A stretch of 64,000 nucleotides of DNA from an uncultured Bacteroidales bacterium (GCA_900314925.1 OMXC01000008.1:1-64000), one strand, 5' to 3'; shown: positions 27,109-36,494, counted from the stretch's first letter. The notes: generated by a model from the letters alone, not told the origin. Made by a program: numbers and translations.

Positions 27109-28317
27109 ATGAAGATTTTAGTATTGAATTGCGGAAGCTCGTCGATCAAATATCAGCTGGTCGACATGGCAAACAACGCCCAGGTGATGGCCAAAGGCCT
27201 GCTGGAGCGCATTGGTCTTGAGATGGGTGAGTTCACCCACAAGTGGAACGGCCAGAAGCACTACGAGCAGGTGCCTATTCCCGACCATACCGCTGGTATC
27301 AAGATTGTCCTCAACGCCCTCATCGACCCCAACATGGGTGTCATTAAGGATTTCAAGGAAATTGGTGCTGTTGGCAACCGTGTCGCTCATGGTGGCGAGA
27401 CCTTTGACAAGAGTGTAGTCGTAACCGATGAAGTCATCGAGAAGATCAAGGCCCTCACGCCGCTCGCCCCGCTGCACACCCCCGGCAACCTCGCCGGTAT
27501 CTATGCCATGCGCGAGGTGCTGCCCGGCGTGCCGCAGGTGGCTGTCTTCGACACCGCCTTCCACAGCACGCTGCCCCCGAAAAGCTACCTCTACGGTGTG
27601 CCTTACGAGTACTATGAGAAATACGGCGTGCGCCGCTACGGCTTCCACGGCACCAGCCACAAGTTCGTCGCCGAGAAGGCCGCCAAGATGATTGGCCGCG
27701 ACTGGAACGACCTGAAGATCATCTCCTGCCACCTCGGCAGCGGTGCCTCCATCTGCGCCATAGACCACGGCAAGAGCTTCGACACCACCATGGGTATGAC
27801 TCCCCTTGAGGGTCTGCTGATGGGTTCGCGTCCTGGCGACGTGGATCCCGGCGTCATCGAGTTCATCATCAAAAAGGAGATTGTCGAGAACGGCAAGGAC
27901 TGGAAAGACATCACCAAGATACTCAACAAGCAGAGCGGCCTCGTGGGCATCAGCGGTGGCAAGCAGGACATGCGCGACATCCGCGCCGGCCGCGACGCTG
28001 GCGACGTGCGCGCCACCTACGCTTTCGACATGTTCGCCCAGCGTGTGAAACGCTACATCGGCGGCTACATGGCCGAGATGGGCGGCTGCGACCTGCTGCT
28101 CTTCACCGGTGGCATCGGCGAGAATGCCTGGTTCATGCGCCGTCCCATCCTGGAGAACATGGAGTGCCTCGGCATCAAGGTGGACTTCAGCAAGAACGAC
28201 AACGTCATGGGCGAGGACATCATCCTCAGCACCCCCGACTCGAAGATGGCCGTCGTCGTCGTCACCACCGACGAAGAGTACGTCATCGCCAGCGACACCT
28301 ACAGCCTGGTAAAATAA
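27109..28317 (+). CDS. ackA: Acetate kinase
   Basis: AckA converts acetyl phosphate and ADP to acetate and ATP, the main substrate-level ATP step of acetogenic fermentation. The 402-residue product has L-N-C-G-S-S-S-I-K at the start and R-V-A-H-G-G near 90. D-T-A-F-H-S-T lies near 148, S-C-H-L-G-S-G-A-S near 207 and G-S-R-P-G-D-V-D-P near 240. F-T-G-G-I-G-E-N lies near 330. It stands alone between its own promoter and a strong terminator; pta is not adjacent, although it often is in related genomes. Confidence 0.98.
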   Translation: MKILVLNCGSSSIKYQLVDMANNAQVMAKGLLERIGLEMGEFTHKWNGQKHYEQVPIPDHTAGIKIVLNALIDPNMGVIKDFKEIGAVGNRVAHGGETFDKSVVVTDEVIEKIKALTPLAPLHTPGNLAGIYAMREVLPGVPQVAVFDTAFHSTLPPKSYLYGVPYEYYEKYGVRRYGFHGTSHKFVAEKAAKMIGRDWNDLKIISCHLGSGASICAIDHGKSFDTTMGMTPLEGLLMGSRPGDVDPGVIEFIIKKEIVENGKDWKDITKILNKQSGLVGISGGKQDMRDIRAGRDAGDVRATYAFDMFAQRVKRYIGGYMAEMGGCDLLLFTGGIGENAWFMRRPILENMECLGIKVDFSKNDNVMGEDIILSTPDSKMAVVVVTTDEEYVIASDTYSLVK

Positions 28318-28340
28318 TCGCCTCTATAGGATAACAACGT

Positions 28341-28379
28341 AGGGGGCGGAAGCCTGACATGGTTTCTGCCCCCTTTTTT
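28341..28379 (+). terminator. Strong rho-independent terminator of ackA
   Basis: A stem of GGGGGC and flanking bases (28342-28354) pairs with GGTTTCTGCCCCC (28361-28373), and six T residues follow directly. It lies 24 bases after the ackA stop codon. Confidence 0.88.
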
Positions 28380-28401
28380 GTAGGATATAAAATCTGTCAC
28401 C

Positions 28402-29670
28402 ATGAAAAAAACACTATTGCTTCTCGCCGCCACTCTTGCATGTGCCGCGGTCTCTGCGCAGTACCAGCTGCCCAACGGAGGTTTTGAGGAGTGGGACGGC
28501 AACGCGACGTCGGAGCCTGCCAGCTGGAACACATTCAGCTCGTCTGACGGCTCGTTGGCCTCTCTGGCATCCTCCAATCACCACTACCGCCGCAACGGTG
28601 GCCGCCCCGGCACCGACGGCAGCTTCTATCTGACCATTTACACTCAGTCCATTTTTGGCATCAAGGCCAACGGCAACATGACGACAGGCCGCATACACGC
28701 CGGTGCCATGCAGGCTGCCAGCAGCGAGAACTACAACTACACGCAGCGCTCCAATGCCAACCACTGCCAGCCCTTTACGGGCACGCCGGACTCCATGTAT
28801 GTATGGGTGAGCTACTATGCCGCTTCGGCAAACTCGCAAGCCCAGGTCTCGGCCATTCTGCACGGCGACAACGACTTCAAGGCCCCCAACCAGGAGGGCG
28901 ACGCATCGCTCTACTGCGGCAAGGCCCAGGCGGCTGTCTCGCGCACCACGACATCGGCCTCCTCCATGCAGTGGCAACAGCTCAAGGTGCCCTTCGTCTA
29001 TGACGGCACCGCCTCGGCCAGCTACATGCTTGTCAACCTCACCACCAACATCACCCCCGGTGGCGGCGACGCCAACGACTCGCTGTCTGTTGACGACATT
29101 GAGTTCATCTATAGCTCGTGGCTCGACAGCCTGTTGGTCAACGGTCAACCCGTCGATGGCTTCAGCAAGACCGTGTTCGCCTACAGTATGGCCATAGGCG
29201 ACACCGCCGCGCTGCACGCCGCCGCTGTGACCGGCATGCCCGAGACTGGCGACGCCACCGTCGATATCGCCCGTGCCTACATCAACGACAGCACCGCCAC
29301 CGTCACCGTCACCGTGACGGCGGAAGACGGAGTGTCCGTGCACACCTACACCATCACCCTCAACGCCACCATGCCTCCTGCCCCTGACCCTGATCCTGAT
29401 CCCGACCCCGATCCTGACCCCGATCCCGACCCCAATGTCGGAATAGAGGAAAATGACGGCACGGAGCCTGTCTTTGCCGTATACCCCAACCCAGCGGTGG
29501 ACAAGGTCAGTGTCACCGCCGAAGGCACCGTCACTCTGCATGACCTCGGCGGGCGCACCCTCGCCACCCGCACAGTGCGCGGCACCGCCGTCTTTGACTT
29601 GACAGGCCTGCCCGCCGGCACCTATGTACTGCGCTGTGGCAACCGCGCGCAGGGTATCGTCAAACAATAA
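28402..29670 (+). CDS. Type IX secretion cargo with PCMD-like domain
   Basis: The 422-residue product has a signal peptide (about 1-20, ending V-S-A-Q). The N-terminal domain starts L-P-N-G-G-F-E-E-W and looks like the putative carbohydrate metabolism (PCMD) fold (about 20-240). A middle beta domain follows (about 245-325). A linker of about eight Asp-Pro dipeptides (from about residue 330) precedes a C-terminal T9SS sorting domain (about 355-422) with V-Y-P-N-P-A-V-D-K-V and L-P-A-G-T-Y-V-L. It should be exported and anchored to the outer-membrane surface. It is close to the next gene (12 bases). Confidence 0.88.
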   Translation: MKKTLLLLAATLACAAVSAQYQLPNGGFEEWDGNATSEPASWNTFSSSDGSLASLASSNHHYRRNGGRPGTDGSFYLTIYTQSIFGIKANGNMTTGRIHAGAMQAASSENYNYTQRSNANHCQPFTGTPDSMYVWVSYYAASANSQAQVSAILHGDNDFKAPNQEGDASLYCGKAQAAVSRTTTSASSMQWQQLKVPFVYDGTASASYMLVNLTTNITPGGGDANDSLSVDDIEFIYSSWLDSLLVNGQPVDGFSKTVFAYSMAIGDTAALHAAAVTGMPETGDATVDIARAYINDSTATVTVTVTAEDGVSVHTYTITLNATMPPAPDPDPDPDPDPDPDPDPNVGIEENDGTEPVFAVYPNPAVDKVSVTAEGTVTLHDLGGRTLATRTVRGTAVFDLTGLPAGTYVLRCGNRAQGIVKQ

Positions 29671-29682
29671 TATCGCGGACCG

Positions 29683-31263
29683 ATGAAGCAGTTGACGGCA
29701 ATGCTGATGTTGTTCCTGCTGCTGCCACTGGTGGCGGCGGGGCAGACGGCCAAGAGTGAGCCGCTGTTTGAGAAAGCAGTGGAGAAGAGTGTCGTGGGGC
29801 AGTATGAGGAGGCTATCAAGCTGCTCACAAAAGCCATAGACGTAGATCCGGGCTATGTCGAAGCCTATCTGTTGATGGGCAACCAGTACATGGCTCTTAC
29901 GCAGTATGCCAAGGCGCGCGACTGCTATCAGCGCTGCCTCGACCTCAACCCCAAGAGCACACGCTGGCAGCAGGAAGCCCGCGAGGGCATCCGCACGGCG
30001 GAATGGCGGCAGCATGCTGTGGAAAATCCTGTACCTTTCAGGCCCGTAAACCTCGGCTCTAACGTCAACACCCCCGACGACGAGTACATGCCGGCCCTCA
30101 CCGCCGATTACCGCATGCTGGTCTTCACCCGTCGCTCGCCGCGCAACGCCAACACCCAGCGGGGCCTGCCGCAAGAGGAAGACTTCTACGTCTCGCTCTA
30201 CGACACCATGGAGCTCGACTGGGGCCCCGCCGAGCGCATGCCCGAGCCCCTCAACAGTCACGGCAACGAGGGGGCGCAGACCATCTCGCACGACGGCCGC
30301 ATCGTTATCTTCACCGCCTGCGGCCGCAACAACGAGCCCACGGGCTGCGACCTTTACATGAGCGTGCGCCACGGCGACCGCTGGGGGCGTCCGCGCAACC
30401 TCGGCGCACCGGTCAACAGCGTCTACTGGGAGTCCTTCCCCTCGCTCAGCATCGACGGCTACACCCTCTACTTCGCCTCCAACCGCAGCGGCGGCTATGG
30501 CGGCACAGACATCTGGTACTGCACCCTCGAAGAGGGCCGCTGGAGCAAGCCCAGGAACATGGGGCCCACCGTGAACACCAAAGGCAACGAGACGGCGCCG
30601 TACATACACTTCGACGACAAGACACTCTATTTCGCCTCCGACGGTCACATGGGCATGGGGGGCTCCGACCTCTACATGGTCAAGCGCACCAGCGACACCA
30701 CCTGGGGCAAACCCGTCAACCTGGGCTACCCCATCAACACCCCCGGCGACGAGAACAACCTCATCGTCGCCCCCGACGGCCGCACGGCTCTCTTCTCCAG
30801 CGACCGCCCCGACGGCTATGGCCAGCAGGACCTCTACTCCTTCGTCATGCCGGCACCCTCGCGGCCAGAGCGCATCACCTTCATCGACCCCATCCGTCAG
30901 GCCGAAAACCTCCTCACCCTCGGCGACACCGTCACCCTGCGCAATATCTTCTTTGAGACCGCCAAAGCCACACTCCTCGAGACCTCGCTGGCCGAGCTCG
31001 ACCGTCTGGCCGAGGCCCTGCTGCGCCATCCGCACCTGCGCCTCGAGGTCGGGGGGCACACCGATGCCGTGGGCAGCGACGAGGACAACCAGCTCCTCAG
31101 CGAGCGCCGCGCCAAGGCTGTGTATGACTACCTCATAGAGCGCGGCGTCGCCGCCGACCGCCTCACCTACCGAGGCTATGGTGAGAGCCGCCCTGTGGCC
31201 GACAACGACACCCCGGAAGGCCGTGCCAAGAACCGCCGCACCACCCTCACTCCGCTAAATTAA
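29683..31263 (+). CDS. OmpA-family protein with TPR and WD40-like propeller (PorE-like)
   Basis: The 526-residue product has a signal peptide (about 1-20) and a TPR region (about 30-105). A PD40 beta-propeller (about 120-390) has repeats such as G-Y-G-G-T-D-I-W and G-M-G-G-S-D-L-Y. The C-terminal OmpA domain (about 415-526) has the peptidoglycan-binding G-H-T-D-A-V-G-S and R-R-A-K-A-V. This order matches PorE-type subunits of the type IX system, except that the carboxypeptidase-regulatory domain found between propeller and OmpA in PorE is missing. It follows a T9SS cargo gene, but similar OmpA proteins with other roles are common. Confidence 0.87.
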   Translation: MKQLTAMLMLFLLLPLVAAGQTAKSEPLFEKAVEKSVVGQYEEAIKLLTKAIDVDPGYVEAYLLMGNQYMALTQYAKARDCYQRCLDLNPKSTRWQQEAREGIRTAEWRQHAVENPVPFRPVNLGSNVNTPDDEYMPALTADYRMLVFTRRSPRNANTQRGLPQEEDFYVSLYDTMELDWGPAERMPEPLNSHGNEGAQTISHDGRIVIFTACGRNNEPTGCDLYMSVRHGDRWGRPRNLGAPVNSVYWESFPSLSIDGYTLYFASNRSGGYGGTDIWYCTLEEGRWSKPRNMGPTVNTKGNETAPYIHFDDKTLYFASDGHMGMGGSDLYMVKRTSDTTWGKPVNLGYPINTPGDENNLIVAPDGRTALFSSDRPDGYGQQDLYSFVMPAPSRPERITFIDPIRQAENLLTLGDTVTLRNIFFETAKATLLETSLAELDRLAEALLRHPHLRLEVGGHTDAVGSDEDNQLLSERRAKAVYDYLIERGVAADRLTYRGYGESRPVADNDTPEGRAKNRRTTLTPLN

Positions 31264-31325
31264 CGACATTACACGCATACCTCATCATATTTGCAATACA
31301 CTATCATTACATCCTCCTCACAACA

Positions 31326-31435
31326 ATGTGATGTGGATGTGATGATGATGTGAGGAGAGTGTGAGGAAGATGTGAGGAGGGTTGGCGTTTGTGGTTGGTT
31401 TATAGGTTGTTAGATTGGTGTTGATGAGATATGGT
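31326..31435. repeat. 11-nt-periodic intergenic array E
   Basis: About ten 11-nt units lie in the 280-base gap before the sirtuin gene, such as ATGTGATGTGG, ATGTGATGATG, ATGTGAGGAGA and ATGTGAGGAGG. Later units are more degenerate. CCTCCTCACA at 31313-31322 pairs perfectly with TGTGAGGAGG at 31371-31380, so the left part folds as a hairpin. No gene is present here. Confidence 0.8.
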
Positions 31436-31543
31436 GCTGTAAACATGTGCGTTACTTGCGTTTTAATGTGATGTTGAGGTTTTGTTGGGAGCCTTTTTAT
31501 ATGTTTACACAATATAATAAGAGCAGGAGCGTTATAAAGAATT

Positions 31544-32221
31544 ATGAAAAAGATAGTGGTATTGACGGGCGCGGGCATCAGCGCCGAGAGCGGCATCTCG
31601 ACCTTCCGCGACAGCGACGGCCTTTGGGAGCACTACCGCGTCGAGGACGTGGCCACGCACGAGGCCTACGAGCGCAACCCCGAGCTGGTGCTCAACTTCT
31701 ACAATGAGCGCCGCCGCCAGCTCTTCAAGGCGCAGCCCAACGAGGCGCACCGCCAGCTGGTGAGGCTCGAGGAGAAGTACGATGTGCGCATAGTGACGCA
31801 GAACATCGACGACCTGCACGAGCGTGCCGGCAGCACCCATGTGCTGCACCTGCACGGCGAGCTCACCAAGGGCCGCAGCGACCGCAACCCCGACCTGATA
31901 GTTGACATCGGCGACCGCGACATCAAGCTGGGCGACAAGGCGCCCGACGGTACGCAGCTGAGGCCGCACATCGTGTGGTTCGGCGAGGCGGTGCCTAACA
32001 TTGAGCCTGCCGCAGCGCTGTGCGAGGAGGCCGACATCTTCGTGGTCGTTGGCACGTCGATGGCCGTTTACCCCGCCGCAGGGCTGATACACTATGTGCA
32101 GAGCGGAGTGCCGTGCTATGTGGTGGACCCCAAGGAGGTGCCTGTCAGCCGCAAGGTGACGTTCATCAAGGAGGTGGCCACCAAGGGTGTGACAGAACTT
32201 GTAAACAAACTGATGCAATGA
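31544..32221 (+). CDS. Sirtuin (NAD-dependent protein deacylase), class III-like
   Basis: The 225-residue product has the sirtuin NAD motif L-T-G-A-G-I-S-A-E-S-G-I, the T-Q-N-I-D-D-L-H motif and the catalytic H-L-H-G-E. The zinc-binding cysteines that usually follow the catalytic histidine are absent; the region reads L-T-K-G-R-S-D-R-N-P. Tyr and Arg in Y-N-E-R-R-R match the class III (SIRT5, CobB) desuccinylase-type Y-x-x-R pocket. Activity on succinyl- or malonyl-lysine is therefore plausible. The stop overlaps the next start. Confidence 0.93.
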   Translation: MKKIVVLTGAGISAESGISTFRDSDGLWEHYRVEDVATHEAYERNPELVLNFYNERRRQLFKAQPNEAHRQLVRLEEKYDVRIVTQNIDDLHERAGSTHVLHLHGELTKGRSDRNPDLIVDIGDRDIKLGDKAPDGTQLRPHIVWFGEAVPNIEPAAALCEEADIFVVVGTSMAVYPAAGLIHYVQSGVPCYVVDPKEVPVSRKVTFIKEVATKGVTELVNKLMQ

Positions 32222-32760
32222 AAACGATAGTGTTAGTATTGACTGTTGTCCTCGCCGTGCTGGCTGCTGTGGCTGTGACGGGATGGATTGTGTATCTGCT
32301 GGTGAAGCGTTATTTCGACAACCAGCAGAAGGAGCAGCTCCTGAGGATCAAGATGGACGAGCGCGCCGAGACCCTCAAGGTCGTCACGCCTATACGCCTG
32401 CAGGCCTATGAGCGCATGGCGCTGTTCCTGGAGCGCATCAGCCCTGACAGCCTCGTGCTGCGGTGCTGGAAGCCCGGCATGGACCTGCGGCTGCTGCAGG
32501 GTGTGATGACCAAGAACATACGCGACGAATGGGAGCACAACCTGTCGCAGCAGGTGTACCTCTCGCCCGAGCTGTGGGCGCGCATACGCGAGGCCAAGGA
32601 CGAGATGGTGAACCTCGTCAACTCGGCGGCGGTGACGCTTGCCGACACTACGGACCCCACGCGTCTGGCAGCGGGCATTTTCGCCTCGGCGGCGCAGCAT
32701 TCGCCCACGGGTGTGGCGCTGGAGGCCATGCACAAGGAGATAAACGAACTCTTCGGATAG
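32218..32760 (+). CDS. Conserved Bacteroidetes protein with one membrane helix
   Basis: The 180-residue product has an N-terminal membrane helix (about 4-28), then a cytoplasmic or periplasmic helical domain. It has the conserved-looking motifs A-Y-E-R-M-A-L-F-L-E-R-I and H-N-L-S-Q-Q-V-Y-L-S. I do not know a function. The ATG overlaps the sirtuin stop (ATGA). It is 3 bases before the lipoprotein gene. Confidence 0.85.
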   Translation: MKTIVLVLTVVLAVLAAVAVTGWIVYLLVKRYFDNQQKEQLLRIKMDERAETLKVVTPIRLQAYERMALFLERISPDSLVLRCWKPGMDLRLLQGVMTKNIRDEWEHNLSQQVYLSPELWARIREAKDEMVNLVNSAAVTLADTTDPTRLAAGIFASAAQHSPTGVALEAMHKEINELFG

Positions 32761-32763
32761 TCG

Positions 32764-34419
32764 ATGAGGAGAAAAAGTGTTATAGGCGTGATGCTGGCGT
32801 TGCTGGTGACAGCCGTTGCGGGCTGTGCCAAGCAGGGCTACCCGAGCGGCGGCCCCAAGGACGAGACGGCCCCGAAAGCCGTGGCCGCCAAGCCGGCAAA
32901 CGAGAGCCGCAACTTCGCGGGGCGGCAGTTCTCCATTGCTTTCGACGAATATGTCACGGTGAAGGATGCCGACAACAACATCCTCATCTCGCCGCCCATG
33001 CGGCAGAAGCCGGAGTTCACGACCAAGGGCAAGCGGCTGGTGGTGAAGATTAACGACACCCTGCAGCCCAATACCACATACCTGTTCCAGTTCAAGGGCG
33101 CCATCGTGGACTTCACCGAGGGCAACGTGCTGCCGAGCTTCGAGTATGTATTCTCGACGGGTGAGCGCATGGACACCATGATGCTGGCCGGCCGAGTGCT
33201 CAATGCCCGCGACGGCAAGCCGTGGAAAGAGCCTGTCACGGTGATGGCATACAAGGTGGCGGGCGAGGGGCAGGGGGGAGCCGTGGACACCGTAGCCACG
33301 ACCAAGCAGCCCGACTTCATCACGAGGAGCGACAAGGAGGGTGTCTTCGCCTTCCACTATGTGCCTGCCGGCCATTACCGCCTTGTGGCGCTTGAGGACA
33401 AGAACCGCGACCTGCGTCTGGGACGCGGCGAGGCGGCGGCCTGGGAGCCCACGGCGGTGCAGGCTGCCGACAGCATAGACAGCGCCACCGTCACCCTGCT
33501 GCGCATCTCGGCGCCCGACAGGCGTGTGCAGCGCGTGGCCAAGGCGGAGTTCACCGCCAAGGGCAGGGCGACCATCGTCACGGTGATGCCCATGCAGAGT
33601 CCGTCGCTCGCGGGCGACAGCGTGGTGTGGCGCCTCAACGACCGGCGCGACACGATGAGCGTGTGGTTCCGCAATGCGGCGTGCGATTCGGCCCGGCTCG
33701 TGCTCAGCGACACGGCGCTCCAGGACACCCTCAAGCTGCGCTACAGGGCGCCCAAGATGGGTCGCCGCCGCCGTGGCGCCGCAAAGCAGAACCGGGCCGA
33801 GCCTATGGTCAAGGCCCTCTGCAGTGGCACCAGCGCCTTCTACGACGACCTGCGGCTGGCCTTCACGGTGCCTGTGACGGCTATCGCCGACGGGGCGCAG
33901 GCCGAGGTGATGCGCCTTAAAGACAGCAACGTGGCGCAATATGCGCTGACGCTCGACAGCAACGGCCTCGGCGCCCGCATCGAAGCAACGCTGCGGTCGG
34001 GCGAGGAATACAGCGTAAGGCTGCGCGAGAAGCTCTTTACCGACATCTTCGGGCATGGCTCCGACAGCCTCGTCTTCAAGCTCACGCCGCAGGACTACGG
34101 CACACTGGTGTTCCATCTTGTCAACCGCACGGGCAGCCCCGTGGTGCTGGATGTGCTCGACGACAAGGACACCGTGGTGGCGTCGCGCTCGGTGACGGCC
34201 TCTGCCGAGGTCAGGATACCGCATCTGAAAGCCGGTACCTACCGCGTGCGCGCGGTGCTCGACACCGACTGCAACGGCGCTTGGTCGCCGGGCGACTACT
34301 GGACCGGCAGCCAGCCCGAGTATGTCATATACTACAGCAAGAGCCTGCAGGTGCGCGAGAAATGGGAGATGGAAGAGCGCTGGACCTTGACGAAGACTGA
34401 TTTTGGCAGGAAGGAATGA
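32764..34419 (+). CDS. Ig-like-domain lipoprotein
   Basis: The 551-residue product has a lipoprotein signal ending V-A-G-C (cysteine 21), then the hallmark P-S-G-G-P-K-D. A SbsA-type Ig-like domain (about 40-125) follows, then a beta-rich middle that includes a carboxypeptidase-regulatory-like stretch (about 140-225). The C-terminal beta domain (about 440-545) ends with W-S-P-G-D-Y-W. This is a widespread Bacteroidetes family of unknown role, probably on the outer membrane. The stop overlaps the flippase start (ATGA). Confidence 0.88.
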   Translation: MRRKSVIGVMLALLVTAVAGCAKQGYPSGGPKDETAPKAVAAKPANESRNFAGRQFSIAFDEYVTVKDADNNILISPPMRQKPEFTTKGKRLVVKINDTLQPNTTYLFQFKGAIVDFTEGNVLPSFEYVFSTGERMDTMMLAGRVLNARDGKPWKEPVTVMAYKVAGEGQGGAVDTVATTKQPDFITRSDKEGVFAFHYVPAGHYRLVALEDKNRDLRLGRGEAAAWEPTAVQAADSIDSATVTLLRISAPDRRVQRVAKAEFTAKGRATIVTVMPMQSPSLAGDSVVWRLNDRRDTMSVWFRNAACDSARLVLSDTALQDTLKLRYRAPKMGRRRRGAAKQNRAEPMVKALCSGTSAFYDDLRLAFTVPVTAIADGAQAEVMRLKDSNVAQYALTLDSNGLGARIEATLRSGEEYSVRLREKLFTDIFGHGSDSLVFKLTPQDYGTLVFHLVNRTGSPVVLDVLDDKDTVVASRSVTASAEVRIPHLKAGTYRVRAVLDTDCNGAWSPGDYWTGSQPEYVIYYSKSLQVREKWEMEERWTLTKTDFGRKE

Positions 34420-35768
34420 ACGCTTACGGTAGGCATAGGGAACAGTCGATGCAGAAGAAGCTGCTGTCCGGGTTGTTTTGGGTGCTGCTGGCCAACCTGC
34501 TGGTCAAGCCGTTCTGGATACTCGGCATCGAGGTTGGGGTGCAGAACGCCGTGGGCAACGAGGCCTACGGTTTCTACTACGCCATCTTCAGCTTCAGCTA
34601 TATCTTCAACATACTGCTCGACCTGGGGCTGACCAACTTCAACACGCGCAACATAGCGCAGCACCCGCAGCTGATAGGCAAGCACCTGAGCGGCATACTC
34701 GGCATCAAGCTGTTGCTGCTTGGTCTCTATGTGGTTGTCACCTTCAGCGTGGGCCTGCTGCTGGGTTACGGCAGCGAGGAGTTCAGCCTGCTGGCGCTGC
34801 TGACGCTATGCCAGTTTCTCAATTCTCTGATACTATACCTCCGCAGCAATTTCGAGGGCCTGCTGCTGTTCCGCTGGGACAGCCTCTTCTCGGTGCTCGA
34901 CCGGCTGCTGATGATTGTGATATGCGGGTGCCTGCTGTGGAGCCCGCTGCGCGAGCGGTTCAATATCTACTGGTTTGTCTACGCCCAGCTGGCGGCCTAC
35001 GGCCTTACGGCGCTGCTGGCGCTGGTGGTGATAGGCCGCAAGGCCGGTCTGCGACGCCTGCGCTGGGACCGCCGTTTCTTCATGGTCATTCTGCGCAAGA
35101 GCGCCCCCTTTGCCCTGCTGGTGCTGCTGATGGCCGCCTACGGGCATGTGGACAGCATAGTGTTGCGCGCCATGGCTTCCGACGAGCAGGCAGGCATCTT
35201 CGCCGGTGCCTTCCGGCTGCTGGACGCCCTGACCATGGTGGCCTACCTCGTCAGCGTGCCCCTGCTGCCGGTGTTCTCGCGCCTATGCGCTGAGAAGAAG
35301 CCTGTGGGGGATAGTGTCCGCATGGTCTTCTGGCCTCTGATGCTTTTCTCTGTAGGCACTGCCGTGGCCTGTTCGCTGCTGGCCGAGCCGCTGATGCGGC
35401 TGCTGTACCACGGCGGTGCGGCGCCCTACGTGCCGGTGTTCCGCGTGGTGATATTCGGGCTGGTGCCTATAGGGCTTACGTATATCTTCGGCACGCTGCT
35501 CACCGCCGGCGGCTACCTGCGGCAGCTCAACACATTCGCCGCTGTGAGTTTGGTGCTCAACATCGTGGTGAACGTGCTGCTCATTCCGCACCTCGGCGCC
35601 GTGGGCTCGGCCTGGGCCTCGCTGGCTACGCAGAGCTTCATGGCTGTGGCACAGCTGATGCTGGCCGTGCGTCTGTTCCACCTGCCGGCGGCGGCTTTCC
35701 TGCCGCCCGCGTTGAGGGAGCTCAGGCAGGCTATCGGACTTATCAAGAACAACAATACTAATCAATAA
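34416..35768 (+). CDS. Polysaccharide/oligosaccharide flippase (MOP superfamily)
   Basis: The 450-residue product has about 12-14 membrane helices and the MOP superfamily layout seen in Wzx and RfbX-type exporters. An early segment N-E-A-Y-G-F-Y-Y-A-I-F-S-F-S-Y-I-F-N fits the polysaccharide biosynthesis family. It would move lipid-linked sugars across the inner membrane. No glycosyltransferase is near, so the substrate is unknown. The start overlaps the lipoprotein gene. Confidence 0.9.
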   Translation: MNAYGRHREQSMQKKLLSGLFWVLLANLLVKPFWILGIEVGVQNAVGNEAYGFYYAIFSFSYIFNILLDLGLTNFNTRNIAQHPQLIGKHLSGILGIKLLLLGLYVVVTFSVGLLLGYGSEEFSLLALLTLCQFLNSLILYLRSNFEGLLLFRWDSLFSVLDRLLMIVICGCLLWSPLRERFNIYWFVYAQLAAYGLTALLALVVIGRKAGLRRLRWDRRFFMVILRKSAPFALLVLLMAAYGHVDSIVLRAMASDEQAGIFAGAFRLLDALTMVAYLVSVPLLPVFSRLCAEKKPVGDSVRMVFWPLMLFSVGTAVACSLLAEPLMRLLYHGGAAPYVPVFRVVIFGLVPIGLTYIFGTLLTAGGYLRQLNTFAAVSLVLNIVVNVLLIPHLGAVGSAWASLATQSFMAVAQLMLAVRLFHLPAAAFLPPALRELRQAIGLIKNNNTNQ

Positions 35769-35780
35769 AACAACCAACAC

Positions 35781-36494
35781 ATGAGAAAACATTTTCTATT
35801 TGCGCTGGCACTTGCCACATTTGCTGTTACAGCCACCGCACAGGGTTTCCGATACTATACCCCGTGGAACGGCAACAAGTCATACCTCCTTAACGTCGGT
35901 ACCGACTTCAATATCACGCCGCGTGACTTCGGTCCTAAGGCCAGTGGGCTTACCACAACCCCAGGCCTTGCCGCGTCGTTCCGTTACGAGGGCGACCAGG
36001 AGATTTCCAAGAGTCTCTCGTGGGGATACCAGCTCGAGCTTAGCTACCTGGCGCAGGGTATCAAATACAACGAACTGCTCGACAATGACCGCACCAAACA
36101 CATGGACTACAAATGGTGGGATCTGTCGATAGACATGCGTCTGTCGTTCTCCTACTGGCCTGTCGAGAATATCGAGCTGCAGGCTGCTGCAGGTATCTTC
36201 CTGATGCCGTTTAGTGGCATTTCCGGCGAATCCTACGAGACCTTTGGGGACGTAGAGGTGCCGAATACTCGTACTGACGGAAAAGGGGGTGTCACATTTA
36301 ACATGGGTAGCGGTGTCAGCACCATGATCCAGGCCAAGTATTTCGTCACCGATGAGTTTTTTGTTAGCCTCAATATCCACGACAATATCAGCGTCGACAT
36401 CTTTGGTAAGGATTTCACCAGCGGCAAATCCATCAGTAAGGGTGGTCAGCGCGGTATCGTCATGCTGGGCGTGGGCTACAAGTTCTATAGATAA
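35781..36494 (+). CDS. Outer-membrane beta-barrel protein
   Basis: The 237-residue product has a clear signal peptide (about 1-20, ending A-T-A-Q). The rest has alternating hydrophobic residues typical of an eight- to ten-strand barrel, with Y-Q-L-E-L-S-Y and Y-K-F-Y-R at the end. It resembles the small porin-like family. The gene is 12 bases after the flippase and 29 before fabD. Confidence 0.88.
   Translation: MRKHFLFALALATFAVTATAQGFRYYTPWNGNKSYLLNVGTDFNITPRDFGPKASGLTTTPGLAASFRYEGDQEISKSLSWGYQLELSYLAQGIKYNELLDNDRTKHMDYKWWDLSIDMRLSFSYWPVENIELQAAAGIFLMPFSGISGESYETFGDVEVPNTRTDGKGGVTFNMGSGVSTMIQAKYFVTDEFFVSLNIHDNISVDIFGKDFTSGKSISKGGQRGIVMLGVGYKFYR

Noticed and set aside
29388..29436. Asp-Pro repeat as a separate repeat element
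   Set aside because: It is a normal flexible linker before the T9SS domain, written in 6-nt units.
28414..31059. 881-residue minus-strand ORF
   Set aside because: It runs antisense through two genes with signal peptides and recognisable domains; its own product has no domain and is Val/Gly/Arg/His-rich.
31470..31510. Promoter for the sirtuin gene
   Set aside because: TATGTTTA is near the -7 consensus, but no -33 element is spaced properly.
32233..34224. 663-residue minus-strand ORF
   Set aside because: Antisense to the small membrane protein and the Ig-like lipoprotein gene, which have clear signals.
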